A stretch of DNA of 64,000 bases from Betaproteobacteria bacterium (GTDB lineage: Bacteria; Pseudomonadota; Gammaproteobacteria; Burkholderiales; UBA6910), in the NCBI GenBank assembly GCA_016183615.1, contig JACPEG010000024.1:1-64000 (forward strand), in the 5' to 3' direction. Positions 8,723 through 17,406 of the stretch are shown here, piece by piece. Numbering within the stretch: position 1 is the stretch's first letter; each line of letters starts with the position of its first letter. A model generated the notes under the pieces. The model was not told the origin of the DNA. It made no database searches and was given only the letters and a program-made list of their open reading frames with translations. Made by a program: the position numbers and the translations under genes.

Positions 8723-9350
8723 TGTGCCCCCCACCAAGAGCGCGCTGCTCGCGCTGCGGCGGCAACTGCGTTTCCTGGTGCAGGGCCACGAAATGCTGGA
8801 ACGCAAACGGGAACTCCTGACCCGCGTGGTCCACGAGCGCCTGAAGCAATACCGGGCCCAGCGCCGGAACGCGGCGGAAAAGCTGATCGAAGCCTACCGC
8901 TGGCTCGCGATCGCGCAGATCCGCATGGGCGCCCACATGCTGCGCCAGTCCTCGGTGGGCCTGGAGCCGGCGCTCGCGGCGCAGATCCTGCCCCGCTCCA
9001 GCGTGGGCGTCGAGTACCCTTCCGTGACGGTGGAGCCGTTGCCGCTGAAACCGGTGGCGCTGATGGGCACCGACCCGAGCTTCGACGAGGCGCGCCGCCA
9101 TTTCGCCGAGCTGGCCGCGCTGCTGGGCCGGCTGGGGGAGGCGGAAACAGCGCTGTGGCGCCTGCTCACCGAGCAGCGCAAGACCCAGAAGCGCGTGAAC
9201 GCCCTCAAGTACAACATCATCCCGGCCTACCGGGAGAGGATCCGCTTCATCCAGTCCGCCCTCGAGGAGGAGGAGCGTAATACGCTGTTCCAGATGAAGG
9301 TGCTGCGGGAACAGGCGGATCGGTCGGACACGCCCGGATCTCGGGGATGA
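8712..9350 (+). CDS. V/A-type ATPase subunit D (central rotor shaft)
   Basis: A 212-residue helical protein opening with VPPTKSALLALRRQLRFLVQGHEMLERKRELL, the conserved start of V-type subunit D (PTKSxLLxLKxxLxxAxxGxxLLKxKRDxL). It is the coiled-coil shaft that turns inside A3B3. The middle hairpin is short and the C-terminal helix (VNALKYNIIPAYRERIRFI) is conserved. The last residues and the TGA lie in a repeat: a 24-bp segment that is duplicated after the gene, followed by the head of a REP. The C-terminal tail may have been altered by that insertion. Confidence 0.93.
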   Translation: MRLSVPPTKSALLALRRQLRFLVQGHEMLERKRELLTRVVHERLKQYRAQRRNAAEKLIEAYRWLAIAQIRMGAHMLRQSSVGLEPALAAQILPRSSVGVEYPSVTVEPLPLKPVALMGTDPSFDEARRHFAELAALLGRLGEAETALWRLLTEQRKTQKRVNALKYNIIPAYRERIRFIQSALEEEERNTLFQMKVLREQADRSDTPGSRG

Positions 9351-9419
9351 ATCCCCTCCTACAAACCCCGGTAGGAGCGAATTCATTCGCGACCCTCGGT
9401 CGGACACGCCCGGATCTCG
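9320..9419. repeat. 24-bp direct repeat flanking an inward pair of REP elements
   Basis: The 24 bases at 9320-9343 (TCGGTCGGAC...CGGATCTCG) recur identically at 9396-9419. Between them (9344-9395) lie two REP-like elements facing each other: an inverted GTAGGAGGGGATTCATCCCC copy and a GTAGGAGCGAATTCATTCGC copy. The layout resembles a short mobile unit with a target duplication, or a slipped duplication around a REP pair. The first direct repeat is the 3' end of the subunit D gene. Confidence 0.88.
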
Positions 9420-9482
9420 TAGTTTCGCAGCGCCCCTCCGGCACGGTATCCTTACGGAACCCACATCAGGGAGAAAACCCGC

Positions 9483-10403
9483 TTGGCCCAGCCCCCCGCC
9501 TTCGAAGGCGTCTATCCCATTCTCGCCACCCCTTTCGATGACCGCGAGGGGCTCGACGTCGAATCGTTCCAGCGCCTTGTCCGCTTCATGGCGGAAATCG
9601 GCGTGGACGGCATCACCATCCTCGGCGTGCTCGGGGAGTCCAATCGGCTGCTGGATTCGGAGCGGGAGATTCTGATTAGGGCAGCCGTCGCTGCCGCCGG
9701 CTCCCTGCCGGTGGTAGTCGGCGCGAGCCACAGCGGCACCGCTGCCTGCCGCGAGCTTTGCCAGATGGCCGCCTCCCTCGGCGCCTCGGCGGTCATGGTG
9801 GCGCCCTCCGCGGAACCGGTGCCGTCGGAGGAGCGGGTGTACCAGTTCTACCGGCGGGTGGCCGGGGGCCTGCCGATCCCGGTGGTGGTCCAGGATCACC
9901 CCGCCTCCACCCAGGTTCACATGTCCGTGGCCTTGCTCACGCGGCTGGTGAAGGAAATTGCCGAGGTGGCCTGCATCAAGGAGGAGGCGCTGCCCACGCC
10001 GCCCCGGATTCGCGCACTGATTTCGGCAATGACCGGACGGCGGGTGCCGATACTCACCGGCCTGGGGGCCCTCTACGGATTATTCGACCTGGAAGCCGGC
10101 TCCAGCGGCTTCAATACCGGGTTCGCCTTCCCCGAAGCCCTGATGGCCATGGTGGTGGCGGCCCGCGAGGGGAACTGGGTACGGGTGCGGGAGGTGTACC
10201 AGCGCTTCCTGCCCCTCATCGTGTTCGAGCAGCAGCCGGGAGTCGCGATCCGCAAGGAGATCCTGCGTTTGCGCGGGCTCATCGCCGGAAGCAAAGTGCG
10301 TCATCCGGGCGCAGACCTGGACCCGGCCGCCGCGCGCCAGCTCGCCGGGGCGATCGAGGCGGCGCTACCGGGCGCCGACCTGCGGCGGCGGTTTACGGTG
10401 TAG
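9483..10403 (+). CDS. DapA-superfamily aldolase/lyase, not a true DHDPS
   Basis: A 306-residue class I aldolase-type TIM barrel. The Schiff-base lysine is Lys166 in ACIKEEA. The pyruvate-binding turn reads GVLGES instead of GTTGES, and the conserved YNVP segment is QDHP (Gln137), so both the Thr pair and the Tyr of the proton relay of dihydrodipicolinate synthase are missing. It should form a lysine imine but probably with another substrate. Starts with TTG at 9483 (GGGAG about 10 bases before); no ATG is better placed. It follows the ATPase operon by 130 repeat-containing bases and is probably separate from it. Confidence 0.85.
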   Translation: MAQPPAFEGVYPILATPFDDREGLDVESFQRLVRFMAEIGVDGITILGVLGESNRLLDSEREILIRAAVAAAGSLPVVVGASHSGTAACRELCQMAASLGASAVMVAPSAEPVPSEERVYQFYRRVAGGLPIPVVVQDHPASTQVHMSVALLTRLVKEIAEVACIKEEALPTPPRIRALISAMTGRRVPILTGLGALYGLFDLEAGSSGFNTGFAFPEALMAMVVAAREGNWVRVREVYQRFLPLIVFEQQPGVAIRKEILRLRGLIAGSKVRHPGADLDPAAARQLAGAIEAALPGADLRRRFTV

Positions 10404-10415
10404 GGAAAAAGCAGA

Positions 10416-10582
10416 TAGACAGGATTTACAGGATCAAAACGAATTCTGGATATCAATGGCCAATGTTCGGGATCTGCAATTTTCAGGATAAATCCAGCAC
10501 CCGCAGGCCAACACCAGGAAGACGTGCCGAGGTTGTTCGCCTGAATCCTGTGAATCCTGTAAATCCTGTTAATCCTGTCCAT
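10416..10582. repeat. Inverted arms of ACAGGATTTACAGG words around a 100-base unique loop
   Basis: The left arm GACAGGATTTACAGGATC is at 10418-10435. The right arm at 10541-10580 is a run of near-identical CTGTAAATCCTGTTAATCCTG-like words in the opposite sense. The same paired layout occurs at 24701-24858, and a single arm sits at 16096-16110. The loop between the arms differs from the loop at 24.7 kb. The 10404-10613 gap holds no visible gene. Confidence 0.87.
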
Positions 10583-10613
10583 TCGAATTTCCAGCCCACC
10601 CGAGCACGGTATC

Positions 10614-13600
10614 GTGGCCCCTGACGATTCCTCTGAGGTCGCTGCAAGATCGGCGCTGCCCCGCTCCCTGCACTCGGCGGCCTGGGGCCTGGTCGCGCTG
10701 TTCTTGCTGATCCTCGCCGCGGCGGTCGCGGTCGCCTACGTCTCCTACGAGCAATATCGCATCAGCCTGGTGGAATCCCGGCACAAGGAAGTTGCACTCC
10801 TCGCCGAACAGAAAGCGCAGCACCTCTACACCTGGACCGCGAATCTTGCCGCCGAGCTGGAGCCCCTGTCCCGGGACCCGCTGCTGGCCCAGGAGGTGGA
10901 ACGCTGGCTGGCCCGCGGCGCCCGACGCGACGGCAGCGAGCGGGAGATCGTCGACGAACTGATGGTCTATGTCACCGCCCGCAAATATCTCGCTCTCTTT
11001 CTCTACGACACTTCGGGTGAAATGCGGCTTGCGGTGACGGAGAACGCCCGGCTGCCCATGACCGCGGTGCGCGATCGCGTATTGCACGCCGTCAGCCTCA
11101 GCCGCGGAGTGGTTTCGGATTTCCACCGCGGCGATACCGCCCGCGACCGCAAGATCGTGTTCGACTACGTGATTCCCCTGCTGCGCCAGCAGGGCGATAA
11201 GGCGAGGCCGGTGGCGGCACTCTATCTGCGCATCGACCCGGAGATCACCGTCTATTACCTGCTCAAGCCTGAGCCCGTTTCCGGCGTGCTGGACGAGGTC
11301 CTGCTCATCGGCAGGCGCGGCGGCCGGTTCGTTCATCTCGACGACCCGAAGCTGCGGAGTGAGCCCTGGCCGGCGTTCGAAGCCCCGGTGACGGATGCGC
11401 CGACGGTGGCCGCCCTCGCCTTCGAGGGTCCGCCGCGGAGCTTCGAAGGCCAGGATTTGGCGGGAAGCCCTGTCATCGGGGCAGTCCGCGCGGTACCGGG
11501 AACGCCATGGCTGGTGCTGGCGAGGTCGAGCCGCGCGCCGCTGGATGAGGCTCTCGCCCAGCGCGGCAGGACAACCGGTGCGCTGACCGCCGCTCTGGCG
11601 GCCGTGGTGGCGATCGCGCTGTTCCTGGTCTGGCGCAAACTTCGGGCCGAAACCCTGCTGCGCCATTATCAAATGATCCATGAGCGCGAGGCGCTGGTCC
11701 GGCACTTCGACTACCTCACCCGCTACGCCAACGACATCCTGCTGCTGGCGGACGAGGCGGGCCGCATCGTGGAGGCCAACGAGCGGGCCGCGGCGGCCTA
11801 TGGCTGCCCGCGGGCCGAGCTCCTCGGTCTTCCCGTCGCCCAGCTCTTCGCCCCGCTGGAAGCGGCGGCTTACAGCGAGGGCTGGCTCTCGCCCGAATCC
11901 GATGGCCGCATCTTCGAGACGGTGCACCAGCGCCGCGGCGGCGCCACCTTCCCCGCCGAGGTGAGCGTACGCAGCATCGAGATCGAGGGGCGGCGCTATC
12001 GCCAGGGGATCATCCGCGACATCACCGAGCGCCACCGCATGGAACAGGCCATGCGCGACCAGCTCGCCTTCATCCACCGCCTGCTCGACACCATCCCGAG
12101 CGGCGTGTTCTACAAGGACGAGCAGGGGCGCTATCTCGGCTGCAACAAGGCCTTCGAGCGTTACATCGGGATTCCCCGCGACAAGCTGATGGGAATGACC
12201 GTCTACGACGTGGCCCCCAGGGAGCTGGCCGACAAGTACTACGCGGCGGACCAGGCCCTGTTCGACAATCCCGGGGTCCAGGTCTATGAGGCGCAGGTGA
12301 AGTACGCCGACGGCTCGCTGCACGACATCCTGTTCTCCAAGGCCACCTTCAACAAGGCCAACGGCGAGCTGGGCGGCCTGGTGGGCGTGATGCTCGACAT
12401 CAGCGAGCGCAAGCGGGCCGAGGCCGAGCTCAAGGAGCGGGAGAAGCGGCTGGCGGTGCTGTTCGAGCGGGCGGGCGACATCATCCTGGTCCATGACAAG
12501 GCCGGCAGGATCGTCGACGTCAACCGCCAGGCCTGCCAGAGCCTGGGCTACGAGCGCGGCGAGCTCATCGGCATGACGGTGCCGGACATCGATCTGCATT
12601 GTGTTCCCGGCCGCCCGGAGGGACCCTGGTCCACCCTCGCCGAAGGCCGGACCGTGACCGTGGAGGGACTGCACCGGCGCAAGGACGGCTCCAGCTTTGC
12701 GGTGGAAGTCCGCGTGGCGCTGATCGCCCCGGAGCCGGATGCCCTGTTCATGGCGGTGGCGCGGGACATCACTCGACGCAAGCAGGCGGAAGAGGCGGTG
12801 CGCGATGCCCGCGACCGGCTGCGGGCGCTGATCCGGGCCTCCCCGGTCGCCATCATGGGGCTGGACCTGGAAGGCCGCGTCACCATGTGGAACCCGGCGG
12901 CCGAGCGCATGTTCGGCTGGAGCGAGAAGGAAGTCCTGGGGCAGATGAATCCCATCGTGCCCCCGGACCGGGAGGCGGAGTTCCGGGCCCTGCTCGGCAA
13001 GGCCTGCCGCGGCGAGAGCTTCACCGGCGTGGAGCTGAAGCGCCGGCGCAAGGACAGCAGCACCATCGCCGTCAGCCTCTCGGTGGCGCCGCTCTCCGAC
13101 GAGCGCGGAAGCATCTCCGGCGTGATCGCCGTCCTCGCCGACATCAGCGGGCGCAGGGAAATGGAGGACGCCCTGCGCGCCAGCGAGCAGAAGTTCCGCT
13201 CCTACATCGACAACGCGCTCGACGCGGTGCTGGTGGCGGACGAGACCGGGCGCTTCCTGGAGAGCAATCCGGCGGCGCGCGCCCTCTTCGGCTACAGCGA
13301 GGAGGAGTTCCGGCGGCGGTCGATCCCGGAGGTGCTGGATCCGGACCCGGAAAACCTGGAACAGGGACGGCAGCACTTCGCCAGGGTCCTGGATACGGGG
13401 AAAAGCGTGGGGACCGTCTGGAACCGCAGGAAGGACGGCACGCCGATGCTGCTCGATATCAACGCCGTGGCCCTGGGCAACAACCGCTTCCTCGGCTTTC
13501 TGCGGGACGTCACCGCCCAGCAGCTCGCCGCGCAGCAGATCCGGCTCTACGCCCGGGTATTCGAGAGCAGCCAGGACGCCATCATCATCACCAATCCCCG

Positions 13601-15212
13601 CAACGAGATCATCGCGGTAAACCGGGCCTTCACCGACATCACCGGCTACGGGCAGGACGAAGTGCTCGGCAGGAACCCGAAGCTGCTGAGCTCGGGGCGC
13701 CAGGACCAGGGCTTCTACATCAACCTGTGGACCGCCATCCGCGAGACCGGCCACTGGCAGGGCGAGCTCTGGAACCGGCGCAAGAGCGGGGAGGTGTATC
13801 CCGAGTGGGTCACCATCAGCGCGGTGAAGGACGGGCGCGGCAGCATCACCAACTATATCGCCATTTTTTCCGATATCAGCGAGCGCAAGGCCGCCGAGGA
13901 GCACATCAGCTACCTGGCCCAGCACGACGGCCTGACGGGGCTGCCCAACCGGACCCTGATGCAGGACCGCCTGAAGCTGGCGCTCGCCACCGCCAACCGC
14001 GCCGGCGACATGGTGGCGGTGATGTTTCTGGACCTGGACCGCTTCAAGACCATCAACGATTCCCTCGGCCACCAGCTGGGCGATCAGCTGCTCATCGGCG
14101 TGGCGGAACGGCTCGGCGACAGCGTGCGGGTCTCCGACACCGTGAGCCGCGTCGGCGGCGACGAGTTCGTGGTGATCCTGCCCACCATCACCGAGGTGGA
14201 GGACGTGGCGCTGGTGGCGGAAAAGATCATCCGCAACGTGTCCCGTCCCTACCAGATCGAAACCCACGAGATCAACACCACCCCATCCATCGGCATCGCC
14301 ATCTTCCCCAACGACGGCGAGGACATGGGAACGCTCATCAAGAACGCGGACACCGCCATGTACCACGCCAAGGAGAGCGGCCGCAACAACTATCAGTTCT
14401 TCACCCAGGACATGAACGCCCGGGCCTTCGAGCGCCTGATGATGGAGACCCGCATGCGGCGGGCCTACGAGCGCAGCGAATTCCTGCTCTACTTCCAGCC
14501 CCAGGTGGGGATCGCCGGCGGCCGGCTGGTGGGCCTGGAGGCCCTCATCCGCTGGAACCATCCCGACATGGGGCTGGTGGCGCCGGTGAAGTTCATTCAC
14601 GTGGCCGAGGACTCGGGGCTCATCGTCGCCATCGGGGAATGGGTGATTCGCGAGGCCTGCCGCCAGAACCGGGCCTGGCAGGCGGCGGGGCTGCCGGCGG
14701 TCCCGGTCGCCGTCAATCTTTCGGCGATCCAGTTCCGCAACAAGGGGCTGCTCGACGCGGTGGAGCGGGCGCTCAGGGACTCGGGGCTGGAAGCGTGCTA
14801 CCTGGAGCTGGAGCTCACCGAGAGCAGCGTGATGCAGGATCCCGAGGTCACTTCCGACGTCCTCGGGAAGTTGAAGGCCATGGGCGTGAAGCTGGCCGTG
14901 GATGACTTCGGCACCGGCTATTCCTCGCTCAACTACCTGAAGCGCTTCCCCCTGGACAAGCTCAAGGTAGACCAGTCGTTCGTGAGAGACATCCTGGCCG
15001 ACCCCAGCGACCGGGCCATCGTCTCCGCCATCGTGGCCATGGGCCACAGCCTGGGCTTGACGGTCGTCGCCGAAGGGGTGGAGGACCGCGAGCAGCTTGC
15101 GCTCCTCCGGGCCGAGGGCTGCGACGAGTACCAGGGCTACCTGGTCAGCGAGCCGCTTCCCGCGAATGAGGTGCAGAAGCTGCTGGAGAAGGAAAAGCGC
15201 TTCACGCGGTGA
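10614..15212 (+). CDS. Membrane sensor with Cache-like domain, six PAS domains, GGDEF and EAL (c-di-GMP)
   Basis: A 1532-residue protein. It has a membrane helix at about 22-46, a periplasmic sensing region (double-Cache size) to about 320 and a second helix at about 322-342. Six PAS domains follow in tandem (roughly 360-475, 480-600, 605-725, 730-850, 855-970, 975-1095), each ending in a DITERxxxE-like junction, then GGDEF and EAL. GGDEF is intact (residues 1181-1185) with an I-site RVSD five residues before it. EAL is intact (1309-1311), with ELTES, DDFGTGYSSL and EGVE motifs. Both synthesis and breakdown of c-di-GMP are possible. GTG start at 10614; no clear RBS. Confidence 0.93.
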   Translation: MAPDDSSEVAARSALPRSLHSAAWGLVALFLLILAAAVAVAYVSYEQYRISLVESRHKEVALLAEQKAQHLYTWTANLAAELEPLSRDPLLAQEVERWLARGARRDGSEREIVDELMVYVTARKYLALFLYDTSGEMRLAVTENARLPMTAVRDRVLHAVSLSRGVVSDFHRGDTARDRKIVFDYVIPLLRQQGDKARPVAALYLRIDPEITVYYLLKPEPVSGVLDEVLLIGRRGGRFVHLDDPKLRSEPWPAFEAPVTDAPTVAALAFEGPPRSFEGQDLAGSPVIGAVRAVPGTPWLVLARSSRAPLDEALAQRGRTTGALTAALAAVVAIALFLVWRKLRAETLLRHYQMIHEREALVRHFDYLTRYANDILLLADEAGRIVEANERAAAAYGCPRAELLGLPVAQLFAPLEAAAYSEGWLSPESDGRIFETVHQRRGGATFPAEVSVRSIEIEGRRYRQGIIRDITERHRMEQAMRDQLAFIHRLLDTIPSGVFYKDEQGRYLGCNKAFERYIGIPRDKLMGMTVYDVAPRELADKYYAADQALFDNPGVQVYEAQVKYADGSLHDILFSKATFNKANGELGGLVGVMLDISERKRAEAELKEREKRLAVLFERAGDIILVHDKAGRIVDVNRQACQSLGYERGELIGMTVPDIDLHCVPGRPEGPWSTLAEGRTVTVEGLHRRKDGSSFAVEVRVALIAPEPDALFMAVARDITRRKQAEEAVRDARDRLRALIRASPVAIMGLDLEGRVTMWNPAAERMFGWSEKEVLGQMNPIVPPDREAEFRALLGKACRGESFTGVELKRRRKDSSTIAVSLSVAPLSDERGSISGVIAVLADISGRREMEDALRASEQKFRSYIDNALDAVLVADETGRFLESNPAARALFGYSEEEFRRRSIPEVLDPDPENLEQGRQHFARVLDTGKSVGTVWNRRKDGTPMLLDINAVALGNNRFLGFLRDVTAQQLAAQQIRLYARVFESSQDAIIITNPRNEIIAVNRAFTDITGYGQDEVLGRNPKLLSSGRQDQGFYINLWTAIRETGHWQGELWNRRKSGEVYPEWVTISAVKDGRGSITNYIAIFSDISERKAAEEHISYLAQHDGLTGLPNRTLMQDRLKLALATANRAGDMVAVMFLDLDRFKTINDSLGHQLGDQLLIGVAERLGDSVRVSDTVSRVGGDEFVVILPTITEVEDVALVAEKIIRNVSRPYQIETHEINTTPSIGIAIFPNDGEDMGTLIKNADTAMYHAKESGRNNYQFFTQDMNARAFERLMMETRMRRAYERSEFLLYFQPQVGIAGGRLVGLEALIRWNHPDMGLVAPVKFIHVAEDSGLIVAIGEWVIREACRQNRAWQAAGLPAVPVAVNLSAIQFRNKGLLDAVERALRDSGLEACYLELELTESSVMQDPEVTSDVLGKLKAMGVKLAVDDFGTGYSSLNYLKRFPLDKLKVDQSFVRDILADPSDRAIVSAIVAMGHSLGLTVVAEGVEDREQLALLRAEGCDEYQGYLVSEPLPANEVQKLLEKEKRFTR

Positions 15213-15228
15213 TTGGAAATGCGTGAAC

Positions 15229-15392
15229 GGTGCGTGGGACGCACCCTACCCGCTACGCCGCGGTCGGCGGTCAGCCCTCGTAGGTTGGGCACTTTGTGCC
15301 CAACAAATGCCGCAGCCCCGTAGATTGGGCTTCGCGAGCGAAGCCCAACAATCATGCGTTCCCGCAATGTTGGGCATGAATGCCCAACCTAC
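15229..15392. repeat. Four REP-like hairpins of three types between the GGDEF-EAL gene and dnaQ
   Basis: In order: GGTGCGTGGGACGCACC (15229), GTAGGTTGGGCACTTTGTGC (15280), GTAGATTGGGCTTCGCGAGC (15320) and an inverted GTTGGGCATGAATGCCCAAC element (15369). All four carry a GTAGG or CCTAC end or a one-base variant. The last reaches the 3' end of dnaQ on the minus strand. The gap lies between convergent genes, where such hairpins could stop transcription from both sides. Confidence 0.9.
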
Positions 15393-16090
15393 GTTCCGAG
15401 CGCCTTCCACAGGCACGCGCCCTTCGCCGCCTTGTCGATGTCCTCCAGCAGGCCGGCGTGGGCCGCGAGCTCGTCGGCGCTGGCGGCGATGACCGGCAAC
15501 TCAAGGCCTTCGACACGGATGCCGGGTCCCTGGGCCGATGCCGGGCCGCGGCCCATGTCGATTGCCAGGCTGTCCTGCCCGCGGGTCATGGCAAGATAAA
15601 CTTCGGCCAGCAGCTCGGCATCGAGCAGCGCCCCATGCAGGGTCCGCTTTGAATTGTCCACCTGGTAACGCTCGCACAGGGCGTCGAGGGAATTCTTCTT
15701 CCCGGGATGCAGTTCCTTGGCGAGTTTCAGGGTGTCCACCACGCCCGCGCAGTAACCCGCGACGGCCGGAAGTCCGATCATCCCCAGCTCGCTGTCGAGA
15801 AACGCCACGTCGAACGGGGCATTGTGGATTACCAGCTCGGCGCCGGAGATAAAGTCCAGGAAAGCCTGGCAGACATCGCGGAACCGCGGCTTGTCCTGCA
15901 GGAACTCCCGGGACAGGCCGTGGACCTGCAGCGCGCCTTCGTCGATTTCCCGTTCCGGGTTGACGTACCAGTGGCCGCGGTTCCCCGTGAGCCGCCGGTT
16001 GACCATTTCCACCGCCGCCAGTTCGATGACGCGGTGCCCCTGGCCGGGATCAAGGCCGGTGGTTTCGGTGTCGAGAAAGATCTGCCTCAT
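15389..16090 (-). CDS. dnaQ: DNA polymerase III epsilon subunit (3'-5' proofreading exonuclease)
   Basis: A 233-residue DEDD exonuclease. Exo I is FLDTETTGLD (Asp7, Glu9), Exo II HNAPFDVAFLD and Exo III HGALLDAELLAEVY, with the His of the DEDDh type. It proofreads for the replicative polymerase. The length matches bacterial DnaQ, and the C-terminal tail that binds the alpha subunit is present. Neighbouring rnhA and the methyltransferase on the same strand form the conserved dnaQ-rnhA block of many beta- and gammaproteobacteria. A 70-base gap with two repeat words separates it from rnhA. Confidence 0.95.
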   Translation of the reverse strand: MRQIFLDTETTGLDPGQGHRVIELAAVEMVNRRLTGNRGHWYVNPEREIDEGALQVHGLSREFLQDKPRFRDVCQAFLDFISGAELVIHNAPFDVAFLDSELGMIGLPAVAGYCAGVVDTLKLAKELHPGKKNSLDALCERYQVDNSKRTLHGALLDAELLAEVYLAMTRGQDSLAIDMGRGPASAQGPGIRVEGLELPVIAASADELAAHAGLLEDIDKAAKGACLWKALGT

Positions 16091-16095
16091 GGGGA

Positions 16096-16151
16096 AATTG
16101 ACAGGATTAACAGGATTATTTCCGTTGACCGGTGCGTGGGACGCACCCTGC
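16096..16151. repeat. ACAGGATTAACAGGATT arm and GGTGCGTGGGACGCACC hairpin between rnhA and dnaQ
   Basis: GACAGGATTAACAGGATTATT begins at 16097, and GGTGCGTGGGACGCACCCTG at 16131. These are single copies of two families repeated elsewhere in the window. They lie in the short gap between rnhA and dnaQ, which read in the same direction. Confidence 0.8.
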
Positions 16152-16160
16152 GCAATGCAC

Positions 16161-16619
16161 TCACCGGTTGCCGCTCACGGTTTCGACGCCCTTGTTCGCC
16201 AGCGCATCGGCCTGCTCGTTGCCGTCGTGGCCCGAGTGGCCCCGCACCCAGATCCATTCGATGTGATGACCGGCGGCGAGCCGGTCGAGCTCGCGCCACA
16301 GGTCCTCGTTCTTCACCGGTTTTTTATCCGCGGTCTTCCAGCCGCGGCGCTTCCAGTCGTGGATCCAGGCAGTGATGCCCTGCTTCACGTACTGGGAATC
16401 CGTGTGGAGCCGCACCTTGCAGGACCGCCTCAGGGCCTTCAGGGCCTCGATCACGGCGGTGAGCTCCATGCGATTGTTGGTCGTCATGGGCTCGCCGCCG
16501 AAGATTTCCTTCCTGCGTTCCCCCCACGCCAGCAGCGCGCCCCATCCTCCCACTCCCGGATTTCCCTTGCAGGCGCCGTCGGTAAAAATGTCCACCGTGG
16601 CTTCCGACTTCGGCTTCAC
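16161..16619 (-). CDS. rnhA: Ribonuclease HI
   Basis: A 152-residue RNase HI that removes RNA from RNA-DNA hybrids. Catalytic residues are visible: Asp14 in [12 protein letters not shown], Glu in NNRMELTAV, Asp in LHTDSQYV and Asp in [13 protein letters not shown]. The basic handle [12 protein letters not shown] is present. The GTG at 16619 is chosen because it overlaps the stop of the upstream methyltransferase as GTGA. The frame stays open further upstream, but that stretch is antisense-type shadow. Confidence 0.94.
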   Translation of the reverse strand: MKPKSEATVDIFTDGACKGNPGVGGWGALLAWGERRKEIFGGEPMTTNNRMELTAVIEALKALRRSCKVRLHTDSQYVKQGITAWIHDWKRRGWKTADKKPVKNEDLWRELDRLAAGHHIEWIWVRGHSGHDGNEQADALANKGVETVSGNR

Positions 16620-17380
16620 TGCGGCTTGGCTTCCTGCGCCCGGGCGCGGGCCGCGAGCCGCGAGTCCTTGCCATTGAGCTTCTGGGTGAGGGGCGCGAGG
16701 CTCTTCCGCGCCGCGCGCACGTCGTTCCAGTTGGGCTTGATGACCCGCATGCCGTGGACCCTTTTCACCGCCTGAACGAAATACACGCCGCCGGCAATGG
16801 GCCACCAGCGGTCGCCGGCCTTCTCCAGGAACGTGAAGCGGCCGCGCCAATCGTCCTGCCGGAAGGGGGGCACGTAGCAGTCGAGGCGCCCGCCGGTCAC
16901 TTCGAAATCCAGCAGCGCCAGCCAGTCCTTGAGCCGGGGCAGCGAGATGAAGCGGCCGCACCAGGGATAGCTCCGGCGCTCGGAATCCAGGATCCGGCGC
17001 AGTCCCCACAGGCTGCGCGGATTGAACCCGCAGATCATGATCTGGCCCTCCGGCATCAGTGCCCGCCCCACTTCCCGCAGGATCTCGTGGGGGTTGGGGC
17101 TGAACTCCAGCACGTGGGGCAGCACCGCGAGATCGATGCTGTTGCTCTCGATCGGAAGATGGCCGGGATCGGCCCTGAGCCGAACGCCGGCCTCCAGCCC
17201 GGCGCTGAAACGCAGCGCGATGCGGTTCTGGCCCAGGAAGTCGTGCTGCGGAAGCCCGATCTGCAGGGCGTTGAAGCCGAACACGTCGGCCACGGCGTGG
17301 TCGAAATGCTCCTGCTCCCGGGCAAGCAAATACCCGCCGAGCGGCGTCTCGAACCATTCATTGAGGCTTTGAATCAGCAT
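16616..17380 (-). CDS. Class I SAM-dependent methyltransferase next to rnhA
   Basis: A 254-residue Methyltransf_11-type protein. A SAM-binding region around [20 protein letters not shown] and the late motif [33 protein letters not shown]-type stretch are present (residues about 75-135), followed by [18 protein letters not shown]. The classic GxGxG loop is not obvious, so the SAM pocket may be unusual. The substrate is unknown. It is the standard upstream neighbour of rnhA in this block, and gloB diverges from it only 26 bases away. Confidence 0.82.
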   Translation of the reverse strand: MLIQSLNEWFETPLGGYLLAREQEHFDHAVADVFGFNALQIGLPQHDFLGQNRIALRFSAGLEAGVRLRADPGHLPIESNSIDLAVLPHVLEFSPNPHEILREVGRALMPEGQIMICGFNPRSLWGLRRILDSERRSYPWCGRFISLPRLKDWLALLDFEVTGGRLDCYVPPFRQDDWRGRFTFLEKAGDRWWPIAGGVYFVQAVKRVHGMRVIKPNWNDVRAARKSLAPLTQKLNGKDSRLAARARAQEAKPQ

Positions 17381-17406
17381 CCCGGGTGTATTACGCTAAC
17401 GGACCT

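Noticed and set aside
10569-15047. 1492-codon open frame antisense to the GGDEF-EAL gene
   Set aside because: Shadow of a high-GC gene in the opposite frame. The sense strand has clear domains, the antisense has none.
16161-17357. 398-codon minus-strand frame including RNase HI
   Set aside because: The upstream part is a shadow of the methyltransferase gene. The GTG at 16619 with the GTGA overlap is the likely start.
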